From Actinomycetes bacterium (GTDB lineage Bacteria; Actinomycetota; Actinomycetes; Mycobacteriales; Micromonosporaceae): a stretch of 5,975 nt of DNA. Positions within the stretch are counted from its first letter, which is position 1; each line of letters begins with the position of its first letter. A model generated the notes under the pieces. It did not search any database, was not told where the DNA came from, and saw only the letters and a program-made list of their open reading frames with translations. Made by a program: the position numbers and the translations under genes. Below, in pieces: positions 1 through 5,904 of this stretch. The stretch is taken from positions 1 to 5,975 of the forward strand of contig JAEYGD010000425.1 of assembly GCA_023402505.1 (NCBI GenBank). Reading direction: 5' to 3'.

Positions 1-66
1 CCCGGCGGTCCGGGCGGTCACGGTCCGGGTGGTCACGGCGGTCCGGGCGGTTCCGGAGGCAAGTGA
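1..66 (+). CDS. C-terminal tail of a Gly/Pro/His-rich protein (5' end outside window)
   Basis: The plus-strand frame open from the window edge reads a glycine-rich tail built of PGG, HGP, GGH and GGS steps and ends GGSGGK followed by TGA at 64-66. The regular low-complexity pattern and a stop placed before a strong downstream hairpin suggest the true 3' end of a gene whose body lies to the left. Only 21 codons are visible, so no family can be named. Several glycine codons are GGT, so third positions are less GC-biased than in the housekeeping genes here. The opposite strand of this stretch is also open and low in complexity, so an accidental reading remains possible. Confidence 0.45.
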   Translation, partial: PGGPGGHGPGGHGGPGGSGGK

Positions 67-178
67 CCGGCAACGCCCCATCCCCGGCGGCCCCGGCGGC
101 CCCGGCGGTCCGGGCGGTCACGGTCCGGGTGGTCACGGCGGTCCGGGCGGTTCCGGAGGCAAGTGACCGGCAACGCCC
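1..178. repeat. 100-bp tandem direct repeat covering a gene 3' end
   Basis: Positions 1-78 are identical base for base to 101-178, a tandem repeat with a 100-bp period. The left copy may extend beyond the window. Each copy contains the Gly-rich codons, the AAG-TGA ending (TGA at 64-66 and 164-166) and the following 12 bases. Because 100 is not a multiple of three, the second copy is not in frame with the first and lies after the first stop. It is therefore a duplicated gene terminus rather than an in-frame expansion. A shorter echo follows: the 14 bases at 169-182 recur at 188-201. Confidence 0.9.
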
Positions 179-199
179 GCCCCCGGCGGCAACGCCCGC

Positions 200-230
200 C
201 CTCGCCCCCGGCGCGCCGCCGGGGGCGGGG
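200..230. terminator. Long GC hairpin, probable bidirectional terminator
   Basis: Positions 203-213 (CGCCCCCGGCG) pair perfectly with 217-227 around a 3-base loop. The stem extends to about 14 bp by 200-202 with 228-230, with one G-U wobble. There is no T-tract, as is common for actinomycete hairpin terminators. It lies between a plus-strand gene tail and the minus-strand amylase remnant, so it could stop transcription from both sides. Confidence 0.6.
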
Positions 231-238
231 CGGGCCCA

Positions 239-834
239 CCTCAGGTACGGCCCGTCGGCGCCGACCTTTCCGGGCGCCGGGTTGCCTGGCAGGTCCAGCA
301 CGTAGACACGCAGGTTGCCCCGGCCGCCCGCCGACGTGGTCAACGTGCCGTCGGTGACCACCCGGGTGTCGCCGGTGACGGCGTCGGTGTACGTACCGTG
401 GGGCGCGCCGCGGAACGTGACGCTGCCGGAGACGGTGACGAGCGCGAAGCTGTCCACGCCGTCGCCGGTGAACCGGTGCTTGTACGCCAGGACGTTGCCG
501 CTGATCCCTCGGATCCCCGGTTGTCGCACCGGGGACCTGGCCAGCGGCAGCTGGAGTACTGGCCCTTGTGCAGCGCGGGGATCGCCGGCCGGATCGGCTT
601 GAGTCGCTGCACGTGCTCGACCAGCGGCGCGTCCAGGGCCCGCGCGACGGTGCCGGTGGCGCCGCCGCCCACACCGAATTCGGTGGCGGTGACGGTGCCG
701 GCGAGGTGACCGCCGTGGTAGGCGCGGCCGGTGGTCGCCAGCGGGCAGGTGGGCCCGCAGTCGATCCGCCGGCCCTTCTGGAACTCGATCTCGCAGCCGT
801 AGTAGAGCGTCGGGACGCACCGAAAGGTCCGCAC
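239..834 (-). pseudogene. Decayed C-terminal fragment of a GH13 alpha-amylase
   Basis: Two minus-strand frames together give the C-terminal third of an alpha-amylase. The upstream frame (834 to about 508) reads VPTLYYGCEIEFQKG, the conserved GH13 segment (G-hydrophobic-PTxYYGxE), then continues to PAIPALHKGQYS. The downstream frame (505 to 239) reads ISGNVLAYKHRFTG, VDSFALVTVSG, NLRVYVLDLPGNPAPGK and DGPYLR, typical of the all-beta C-terminal domain. The pieces join only if one base is restored near 505-507 (GAG-GG-ATC where GAG-GGN-ATC is expected). The catalytic barrel with its Asp/Glu/Asp residues is absent: the frame stays open upstream to a stop at 940-942, overlapping the DUF350 gene end, but shows no amylase motifs there. 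After DGPYLR, where I recall relatives stopping, the frame runs on without a stop to the window edge. Truncation, frameshift and stop loss indicate a pseudogene. A sequencing error could explain the frameshift but not the missing 5' part. Confidence 0.8.
511..554. repeat. Small hairpin-forming insertion inside the amylase remnant
   Basis: Two inverted repeats lie side by side here: CCCCGG (515-520) with CCGGGG (529-534) around 8 bases, and CCAGC (541-545) with GCTGG (550-554) around 4 bases. As I recall intact relatives, the protein runs KGQYS/T directly into EGISG. Here about 13 extra codons, including Cys, Trp and several Arg, separate QYSS from SEG. The extra 39 bases nearly coincide with the two hairpins, suggesting a small insertion next to the frameshift. 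The alignment is from memory. Confidence 0.4.
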
Positions 835-916
835 CGGACTCAGGGTCTCCGCCCAGGCGTCGGTGCCCTCGGCGTACCGGACGGAGGACGTGGTCGGCCC
901 GACGGGCGCTGAACCG

Positions 917-1342
917 TCAGGCGATGCAGGCGCAGACGATCAGCGCCGCTCCGAAGTGCGTGGCCGCGCTGACCCGGGCCGCCGGGTGCGGCTCCTCGGA
1001 GCAGATGATCTCGCCCAGTTTGCCGGGGGTGAGCAGGTCGAGCACCAGGAACGCCAACGCCATGATGCCCAGGCCGATCAGGCCGAAGACCAGCGTCGAC
1101 GCCAGCCCTTTGGCGAAGTCGCTGTAGCTGGTGAGGATCGCCGTGAACACGATCGCGGCGATGCCGAGCTGGTTGGCGGTCAGCAGCAGCGCGGCGTTCG
1201 CGTTGCGCCGCTCCCAGATCAGCTCCCGCAGCCGGCCCGGGGTGAGCAGGTCGACCAGGCCGAAACCGGCCGCGAGCAGGCCGACGCCGACGACCCCGAA
1301 CACGACACTCTGCCAGGCTCCGCTGAGCAGATCCTCCAGCAC
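917..1342 (-). CDS. DUF350 family small membrane protein
   Basis: This 141-residue integral membrane protein has four hydrophobic segments (about residues 11-30, 50-70, 81-101 and 124-141). It is built from two repeats: the first hydrophobic helix ends VDLLTPGRLRELI (30-42) and the third ends LDLLTPGKLGEII (101-113), each followed by a charged stretch and another helix. This duplicated LLTPG(R/K)L arrangement is characteristic of DUF350, whose biochemical role is unknown. The charged loop RELIWERRNAN (39-49) probably faces the cytoplasm. The C-terminal half contains Cys114, Cys137 and Cys139. The GTG start is supported by GGAGG at 1350-1354, seven bases upstream. It follows glnA2 on the same strand after 97 bp, so cotranscription is possible, but a separate promoter is not excluded: TATCGT reads on the minus strand at 1397-1402 without a convincing -35. 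DUF350 genes are often found near polyamine aminopropyltransferase or glutathionylspermidine-synthase-like genes, so a GlnA2 neighbour is suggestive. Confidence 0.85.
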   Translation of the reverse strand: MLEDLLSGAWQSVVFGVVGVGLLAAGFGLVDLLTPGRLRELIWERRNANAALLLTANQLGIAAIVFTAILTSYSDFAKGLASTLVFGLIGLGIMALAFLVLDLLTPGKLGEIICSEEPHPAARVSAATHFGAALIVCACIA

Positions 1343-1396
1343 CGAACCGCCTCCCCACCGTCGGCGCCCGGCAGGGGTGCGGGCGCGGTGATCGAG

Positions 1397-1402
1397 ACGA
1401 TA
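1397..1402 (-). promoter_or_regulatory. Possible -10 element for the DUF350 gene
   Basis: In the 97-bp gap between glnA2 and the DUF350 gene, the minus strand reads TATCGT, fitting TAnnnT, and would give a leader of about 48 bases. The sequence at the -35 distance (about 1419-1426) does not resemble TTGAC. The same gap has an imperfect hairpin (GCCACCGG with CCGG-TC-TGGC, about 1414-1438) that is too weak to call a terminator. Confidence 0.2.
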
Positions 1403-1439
1403 GCGGCAGCGCGCCAGACCGGCGATCCCCCGGTGGCCC

Positions 1440-2789
1440 CTACAACGAGAGGTACCGCTGCCGCTCGTACGGGGTCACCTCGCGCCGGTACTGCTCCCAC
1501 TCGGCCCGCTTGTTGCGCAGGAAGAAGTCGAAGACGTGCTCGCCGAGCACCTCGGCGACCAGCTCGGAGCCGGCCATCACGTCGATCGCCTCGGCGAGGT
1601 TCTCCGGCAGCGGCTCGTACCCCATCGCCCGCCGCTCGGCGCTGGTCAGCGACCACACGTCGTCCTCGGCGCCCGGCGGCAGCTCGTACCCCTCCTCGAT
1701 GCCCTTGAGCCCGGCGCCGAGCAGCACCGCGAACGCCAGGTACGGGTTGGTGGCCGAATCCAGCGAGCGCACCTCGACGCGGGCCGAGTTCGGCTTGCCG
1801 TAGGCCGGGACGCGGACCAGCGCGGACCGGTTGAGGTGACCCCAGCAGACGTACGCCGGGCTCTCGGTGACCCGGTCCGGCAGGGCCTGCGGGAACAGCC
1901 GCTTGTACGAGTTGACCCACTGGTTGGTGACCGCCGTGTACTCCCGGGCGTGCGTCAGGAGGCCGGCGATGAACGCGCGCGCCACCTTGGACAGCTTCAT
2001 CGGGTCACCGGCGTCGTGGAAGGCGTTGCGCTCCCCCTCGAACAGCGACAGGTGGGTGTGCATCCCGCTGCCCGGCTGGTCGGTAAACGGCTTCGGCATG
2101 AAGGTGGCCTGCACCCCGGTGGACAGCGCCACCTCCTTCACCACGTGCCGGAACGTCATGATGTTGTCGGCGGTGGTCAGCGCGTCCGCGTACCGCAGGT
2201 CGATCTCCTGCTGGCCGGGCGCCACCTCGTGGTGGCTGTACTCCACCGAGATGCCGATCCGCTCCAGCGCGAGCACCGCCTGGCGGCGGAAGTCCCGGGC
2301 GACCGCGTGGGTGGTGTGCTCGAAGTAGCCGCCGGTGTCGACGGGGACCGGCACCGAACCGTCCATCGGCCCGTTCTCGAGCAGGTAGAACTCGATCTCC
2401 GGGTGGGTGTAGAAGGTGAAGCCCTTCTCGGCCGCCCTGGACAGCGCCCGGCGCAGCACGTGCCGCGGGTCCGCCCAGGACGGACTGCCGTCGGGCAGCG
2501 AGATGTCGCAGAACATCCGGGCGCTCTCGCCGCTGACGCCACCCTCGAACGGGAAGACCTGGAATGTCGTGGGGTCGGGCATCGCCACCATGTCGGACTC
2601 GAAGACCCGGGCGAAGCCCTCGATCGCCGATCCGTCGAAGCCGATGCCCTCCTCGAAGGCCGCCTCCAGCTCGGCGGGCGCCACCGACACGCTCTTGAGC
2701 GTGCCCAGCACGTCGGTGAACCACAGCCGGACGAACCGGATGTCCCGCTCTTCCAGCGTACGGAGGACGAACTCCTGCTGACGGTCCAC
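1440..2789 (-). CDS. glnA2: GlnA2-type glutamine synthetase family ligase
   Basis: This 449-residue type I glutamine synthetase homologue is cytoplasmic and ligates ammonia or an amine to the glutamate gamma-carboxyl using ATP. Family signatures in order: GIGFDGSAIEGF (48-59), SPSWADPRHVLRR (102-114), HPEIEFYL with metal ligands E131 and E133, SHHEVAPGQQEIDLR (185-199), MPKPF to GSGMHTHLSL (231-249), NQWVNSYKRL (289-298), NRSALVRVP (320-328) and RVEVRSLDSATNPYL (337-351). It closely resembles my memory of M. tuberculosis GlnA2 (446 aa), which begins MDRQKEFVLRTLEERDI; the GTG at 2787-2789 gives the matching start, with GAGGGG five bases upstream. The frame runs on to 3062 but that extension is unlike the family. 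At the GlnA1 adenylylation site the sequence is AEDDVWSLT with Trp379 and no Tyr, so GlnE-type control is unlikely. The Streptomyces GlnA2 homologue has been reported as a gamma-glutamylpolyamine synthetase, so the substrate here may be polyamines rather than ammonia. It is divergent from nadE. Confidence 0.93.
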   Translation of the reverse strand: MDRQQEFVLRTLEERDIRFVRLWFTDVLGTLKSVSVAPAELEAAFEEGIGFDGSAIEGFARVFESDMVAMPDPTTFQVFPFEGGVSGESARMFCDISLPDGSPSWADPRHVLRRALSRAAEKGFTFYTHPEIEFYLLENGPMDGSVPVPVDTGGYFEHTTHAVARDFRRQAVLALERIGISVEYSHHEVAPGQQEIDLRYADALTTADNIMTFRHVVKEVALSTGVQATFMPKPFTDQPGSGMHTHLSLFEGERNAFHDAGDPMKLSKVARAFIAGLLTHAREYTAVTNQWVNSYKRLFPQALPDRVTESPAYVCWGHLNRSALVRVPAYGKPNSARVEVRSLDSATNPYLAFAVLLGAGLKGIEEGYELPPGAEDDVWSLTSAERRAMGYEPLPENLAEAIDVMAGSELVAEVLGEHVFDFFLRNKRAEWEQYRREVTPYERQRYLSL

Positions 2790-2821
2790 TTCCACCCCTC
2801 GCGACACTGTTGTCCGCCTAC

Positions 2822-2840
2822 GGCCGGGGCCGACCCGGCC
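2822..2840. repeat. Inverted repeat upstream of glnA2
   Basis: GGCCGGG (2822-2828) and CCCGGCC (2834-2840) form a perfect 7-bp inverted repeat around a 5-base loop, 33-51 bases upstream of the glnA2 GTG. It could be a leader hairpin or an operator. In such GC-rich DNA a chance origin is also realistic. Confidence 0.4.
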
Positions 2841-2865
2841 TGACCGACCAGTCTCCACCGGCCCC

Positions 2866-2881
2866 GTTACGCCGACGTTAC
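2866..2881 (-). promoter_or_regulatory. Candidate GlnR-type binding site
   Basis: Two GTTAC pentamers (2866-2870 and 2877-2881) sit six bases apart, one helical turn start to start. Read toward glnA2 they are GTAAC-n6-GTAAC. The Streptomyces GlnR box is described as gTnAc-n6-GaAAc repeats. Both pentamers fit the gTnAc half-site exactly and fit GaAAc at four of five bases. The site is 77 bp upstream of the glnA2 start, a reasonable place for a nitrogen regulator, and about 120 bp upstream of nadE. Binding is inferred. Confidence 0.4.
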
Positions 2882-2988
2882 GCGACCGCCGGGCGCGCGT
2901 CCCGCCCTGTCCCACCCCGGCCCGGTACCGCCGCCCGAGGTGGCCGCCGTCTCCCGACGGCCAGCGTGTCGGGCCCCGGGCGCTGGGG

Positions 2989-2994
2989 CAAGAT
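2989..2994 (+). promoter_or_regulatory. Possible -10 of a leaderless nadE transcript
   Basis: CAAGAT spans -12 to -7 relative to the nadE ATG, where a -10 hexamer would sit if transcription began at the ATG. It keeps A2 and T6 of TAnnnT. The only purine-rich motif near the start, GAGGG at 2995-2999, ends one base before ATG, too close for a normal ribosome binding site. No convincing -35 is visible. Confidence 0.25.
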
Positions 2995-3000
2995 GAGGGC

Positions 3001-4761
3001 ATGCCCACCCTGCGTCTCGCCCTCTGCCAGGTCAACCCGACCGTCGGCGACCTCGCCGGCAACGCCGGGACGGTCCGCTCCTGGACCCGCCGCGCCGCCG
3101 ACGCCGGCGCCCAGCTCGTCGCGTTCCCGGAGCTGGCGCTGACCGGCTACCCGGTGGAGGACCTGGTGTTCCGCCGGTCCTTCGTGGCCGCGTCGAAGGC
3201 GGCGGTGCAGCGGCTCGCGGCCGACCTCGCCGCGGACGGCCTGGGTGACCTGCCGGTGCTGGTGGGCTACCTGGACGCCGACGGTCCGCCGCAGGTCAGC
3301 GGCGACGCCGAGCCGGGCCGCGGGGCCCGCAACGCGGCGGCCCTGCTGCACGGCGGAGCCGTCGCGGCCACCTACTTCAAGCACCACCTGCCCAACTACG
3401 GCGTCTTCGACGAGGACCGCTACTTCGTCCCGGGCGACATGCTGACCGTGGTGCGGATCGGCGGGGTGGACGTCGCGCTGACCATCTGCGAGGACCTCTG
3501 GCAGGCCGGGGGCCCGTTCACCGCCGCCCGGCAGGCCGGCGTCGGGCTGGTCCTGAACATCAACGGCTCGCCGTACGAGCTGAACAAGGACGACGTCCGG
3601 CTGCCGCTGGTCCGTCGCCGGGCCGCCGAGGCCGGGGCCACCATCGCGTACGTCAACATGATCGGCGGTCAGGACGAGCTGGTCTTCGAGGGCGACTCGA
3701 TGATCGTGACGGCGGACGGGACGCTGCTCGCCCGCGCGCCGCAGTTCGTGGAGCACCTGCTGGTGCACGACGTCGACCTGCCCGGGGCCGCGTCCGGGCC
3801 CACCGACGACGTCGAGCTGGCCGACGGGCTGCGCGTCGTCCGGCGTACCGTCGGATCGGTGCCGGCCGCCCCCGCGGGCCCGGCGGCGACCGGCGGCGTC
3901 ATCGAGCCGGTGGCCGACGAGGCCGAGGTGTGGCAGGCGCTGGTGCTGGGCCTGCGCGACTACGTGAACAAGAACCGCTTCCCCTCGGTGGTGCTCGGCC
4001 TCTCCGGCGGCATCGACTCGGCGGTCGTCGCGGCCCTCGCGGTCGACGCGCTTGGCGCCGACCGGGTGGTCGGCGTCTCCATGCCGAGCCAGCACTCCTC
4101 CGAGCACTCCCGCGAGGACGCGGCCGAGCTGGCCAAGCGCACCGGGCTGGACTACCGGGTGGAGCCGATCCAGTCGATGGTCGACACGTTCCTGGCCAAC
4201 ATGTCGCTCTCCGGCGTCTCCGTGGAGAACCTGCAGGCCCGGGTCCGCGGCGTGATCCTCATGGCCCTGTCGAACCAGGAGGGCCACCTGGTCCTGACCA
4301 CCGGCAACAAGAGCGAGCTGGCGGTCGGCTACTCCACCCTGTACGGCGACTCGGTCGGCGGCTTCAACCCGGTCAAGGACGTCTGGAAGACGCTGGTCTG
4401 GCGGCTGGCCAAGTGGCGCAACGCGGACGCCGCCCGGCGCGGCGAGACCCCGCCCATCCCGGAGAACTCGATCGGAAAGCCGCCGTCGGCCGAGCTGAGC
4501 CCCGGCCAGCTGGACAGCGACACGCTGCCCGACTACGACGTGCTCGACCCCATCCTCATCGGGTACGTCGACGGCGACCTCGGCCGGGACGGGCTCGTCG
4601 AGTCCGGGCACGACCCGGCGATCGTCGACCGGGTGCTGCGGATGGTGGATACCGCCGAGTACAAGCGCCGCCAGTCCGCTCCCGGGGCGAAGATCTCGAT
4701 GAAGGCGTTCGGTCGGGACCGCCGGCTGCCGATCACCAACCGCTGGCGTGAGGACGGTTGA
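3001..4761 (+). CDS. nadE: Glutamine-dependent NAD+ synthetase
   Basis: This 586-residue cytoplasmic enzyme makes NAD+ from deamido-NAD+, ATP and glutamine, the last step of NAD synthesis. The N-terminal glutaminase domain (about 1-260) is a nitrilase fold beginning LRLALCQVNPTVGDL. Its catalytic triad is visible: Glu44 in FPELALTGYP, Lys127 in YFKHHLPNYGVFDE and Cys163 in LTICEDLW. A variable linker (about 261-310, Ala/Gly/Pro-rich) leads to the synthetase domain, with the ATP pyrophosphatase loop LSGGIDSAVVAALA (SGGIDS at 335-340), TTGNKSELAVGYSTLYGD (433-450) and a C-terminal KRRQSAPGAKISMKAFGRDRR segment. The length suits two-domain NadE enzymes, and all expected catalytic residues are present. 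ATG at 3001 is chosen because the glutaminase strand starts at residue 4 and no earlier in-frame start improves the match. It is divergent from glnA2 across 211 bp and 152 bp upstream of panB, close enough for readthrough but also for a separate panB promoter. Confidence 0.97.
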   Translation: MPTLRLALCQVNPTVGDLAGNAGTVRSWTRRAADAGAQLVAFPELALTGYPVEDLVFRRSFVAASKAAVQRLAADLAADGLGDLPVLVGYLDADGPPQVSGDAEPGRGARNAAALLHGGAVAATYFKHHLPNYGVFDEDRYFVPGDMLTVVRIGGVDVALTICEDLWQAGGPFTAARQAGVGLVLNINGSPYELNKDDVRLPLVRRRAAEAGATIAYVNMIGGQDELVFEGDSMIVTADGTLLARAPQFVEHLLVHDVDLPGAASGPTDDVELADGLRVVRRTVGSVPAAPAGPAATGGVIEPVADEAEVWQALVLGLRDYVNKNRFPSVVLGLSGGIDSAVVAALAVDALGADRVVGVSMPSQHSSEHSREDAAELAKRTGLDYRVEPIQSMVDTFLANMSLSGVSVENLQARVRGVILMALSNQEGHLVLTTGNKSELAVGYSTLYGDSVGGFNPVKDVWKTLVWRLAKWRNADAARRGETPPIPENSIGKPPSAELSPGQLDSDTLPDYDVLDPILIGYVDGDLGRDGLVESGHDPAIVDRVLRMVDTAEYKRRQSAPGAKISMKAFGRDRRLPITNRWREDG

Positions 4762-4772
4762 GGTTCCGGCGG

Positions 4773-4796
4773 CCCGGCCGCTGTCGCGGCAGCCGG
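4773..4796. terminator. Weak hairpin after nadE
   Basis: Twelve bases after the nadE stop, GCCGC (4777-4781) pairs with GCGGC (4786-4790) around TGTC. Extension outward meets a G-A mismatch and only one further pair. It may attenuate nadE transcription into panB but is much weaker than the hairpin after panB. Confidence 0.25.
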
Positions 4797-4901
4797 CGCT
4801 CGCGGTACGGGAGTGAAATCTTCCACTGACCTCTGCCGCCGCCCGTCGCCGTGGTGCGACGATCGCGGCGGAACCCGGGGACCGCGTACGCGGCCTCGAG
4901 G

Positions 4902-4907
4902 AAGGAG
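4902..4907 (+). promoter_or_regulatory. Shine-Dalgarno sequence of panB
   Basis: AAGGAG lies six bases before the ATG at 4914 and decides the start. The frame is open back to a GTG at 4851 that lacks such a signal and would add an Arg-rich stretch unlike PanB. The rest of the 4762-4913 gap holds an AT-richer patch at 4811-4828 with an imperfect inverted element (GTGAA with TTCCAC), which may be part of the panB promoter; no clear -35/-10 pair was found. Confidence 0.8.
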
Positions 4908-4913
4908 AGAACC

Positions 4914-5759
4914 ATGGTGGAGTCCACCCCGTCCGAGGTGACCGCCCTCTACGGCGGACCGGCGACCCGGCGGGTCCGCACCCGCGACCTCATCGCCGCC
5001 AAGGAGCGCGGCGAGCGGTGGCCGATGCTCACGTCGTACGACCAGTACACCGCCGCCATCTTCGACGCCGCCGGCATTCCGGTGCTGCTGGTCGGCGACT
5101 CGGCCGCGAACAACGTGTTCGGCTACGAGACGACCCTGCCGGTCACCGCCGACGAGCTGCTGCCGCTGGTCCGGGCCGTGGTCCGGGCCACCCGGCACAC
5201 GCTGGTCGTCGGCGACCTGCCGTTCGGCTCGTACGAGGAGGGGCCGGCGCAGGCCCTGCGTACCGCCGTCCGGTTCATGAAGGAGGGCGGCTGCCACGCG
5301 GTGAAGCTGGAGGGCGGCCGTCGCTGCGCCGACCAGATCGCCGCGATCGTCGGGGCCGGCATCCCGGTGATGGCCCACATCGGCTTCACCCCGCAGAGCG
5401 AGCACACCCTGGGCGGCTACCGGGTGCAGGGGCGCGGCGACACCGCCGACGAGGTCCTCGCCGACGCCCGCGCCGTGGCCGAAGCCGGCGCCTTCGCCGT
5501 GGTGCTGGAGATGGTGCCCGGCGAGGTCGCCAAGCGGATCACCGCCGAGCTGAGCATCCCGACGGTGGGCATCGGCGCCGGCCCGGACACCGACGCCCAG
5601 GTGCTGGTCTGGCAGGACATGGCCGGCCTGCGCACCGGAAAGGCACCCCGCTTCGTGAAGCGGTACGCCGACCTGGCCGGCGCGCTCGGCGAGGCGACCC
5701 GCCGCTTCGCCGACGAGGTCCGCGGCGGCGAGTTCCCCGCCTCCGAACACACCTTCTGA
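4914..5759 (+). CDS. panB: 3-methyl-2-oxobutanoate hydroxymethyltransferase
   Basis: PanB transfers a hydroxymethyl group from 5,10-methylenetetrahydrofolate to alpha-ketoisovalerate, giving ketopantoate, the first committed step of pantothenate and CoA synthesis in the cytoplasm. At 281 residues it equals the length I recall for M. tuberculosis PanB and matches it throughout: MLTSYDQYTAAIFDAAGIP (38-56), LLVGDSAANNVFGYETTLP (58-76), GDLPFGSYEEGP (100-111), AVKLEGG (129-135), MAHIGFTPQSEHTLGGYRVQGRG (starting at 153), VLEMVPGEV (197-205) and PTVGIGAGPDTDAQVLVWQDM. Metal ligands expected from E. coli PanB are present as Asp62, Asp101 and Glu133, and the catalytic base as Glu199. It follows nadE on the same strand and is closed by a strong hairpin 12 bases after its stop. 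panC and panD are not in the window, so the pathway is dispersed. A panB near glnA2 is also found in M. tuberculosis (Rv2222c glnA2, Rv2225 panB). Confidence 0.97.
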   Translation: MVESTPSEVTALYGGPATRRVRTRDLIAAKERGERWPMLTSYDQYTAAIFDAAGIPVLLVGDSAANNVFGYETTLPVTADELLPLVRAVVRATRHTLVVGDLPFGSYEEGPAQALRTAVRFMKEGGCHAVKLEGGRRCADQIAAIVGAGIPVMAHIGFTPQSEHTLGGYRVQGRGDTADEVLADARAVAEAGAFAVVLEMVPGEVAKRITAELSIPTVGIGAGPDTDAQVLVWQDMAGLRTGKAPRFVKRYADLAGALGEATRRFADEVRGGEFPASEHTF

Positions 5760-5770
5760 GTACGCCCGTC

Positions 5771-5797
5771 GGCGGCCCGCCGATGCGGCGGGCCGCC
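5771..5797 (+). terminator. Intrinsic terminator hairpin after panB
   Basis: GGCGGCCCGCCG (5771-5782) pairs perfectly with 5786-5797 around the 3-base loop ATG: a 12-bp all-GC stem starting 12 bases after the panB TGA. No U-tract follows, consistent with stem-only actinobacterial terminators. It separates panB from the gene at the right edge. I see nothing else definable between 5798 and 5879. Confidence 0.8.
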
Positions 5798-5879
5798 CTC
5801 CGGCGGGCTGCCCCTCCTGCTACGCCGGGCGCGTGGTGCGACTCAGCGATCAGGGCCCGACACACCGTCGACGAGGATG

Positions 5880-5895
5880 TCGTACACCTGTTCTA
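5880..5895. promoter_or_regulatory. Candidate LexA (SOS) box
   Basis: TCGTAC-ACCT-GTTCTA matches the mycobacterial/actinobacterial SOS box TCGAAC-n4-GTTCGA at 10 of 12 defined positions, including a perfect right core GTTC and the exact 4-base spacing. It ends nine bases before the GTG of the gene entering at the right edge, so LexA bound there would overlap its promoter or start region. The consensus is established knowledge; its function here is inferred from sequence and position. Confidence 0.5.
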
Positions 5896-5904
5896 GGTGA
5901 CTGC

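Noticed and set aside
1..201. CRISPR array for the repeats at the left edge
   Set aside because: Only two 78-bp copies are visible, the gap is GC-simple sequence related to the repeat, and there are no cas genes; it is a plain tandem duplication.
840..1358. Minus-strand frame overlapping the DUF350 gene
   Set aside because: Overlaps DUF350 almost completely in another frame and is Arg/Ala/Gly-rich low complexity, while DUF350 shows four clean hydrophobic helices and an SD sequence.
1536..2843. Plus-strand open frame (435 codons) opposite glnA2
   Set aside because: Antisense shadow; composition is biased (Arg, Val, Gly, His) and has no recognisable motif, whereas the minus strand matches GlnA2 end to end.
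2790..3062. N-terminal extension of glnA2 to an upstream start at 3062
   Set aside because: It would add about 90 Arg-rich residues unlike the family and run into the nadE coding region; the GTG at 2787-2789 has an SD sequence and matches known GlnA2 N-termini.
2878..4611. Long minus-strand open frame (577 codons) opposite nadE
   Set aside because: It is antisense to a gene with complete catalytic motifs, and its translation is Arg/Gly/Val/Asp-rich without domains, a typical shadow of GC-rich codon use.
4811..4828. Imperfect inverted element AGTG...CACT before panB as an operator
   Set aside because: The arms are short and interrupted, and they match no NAD- or pantothenate-related regulator motif I know; left only as part of a possible promoter region.
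4533..5750. Minus-strand open frame (405 codons) opposite panB and the nadE end
   Set aside because: Shadow frame spanning two genes and an intergenic region with a strong panB ribosome binding site; no domain content.
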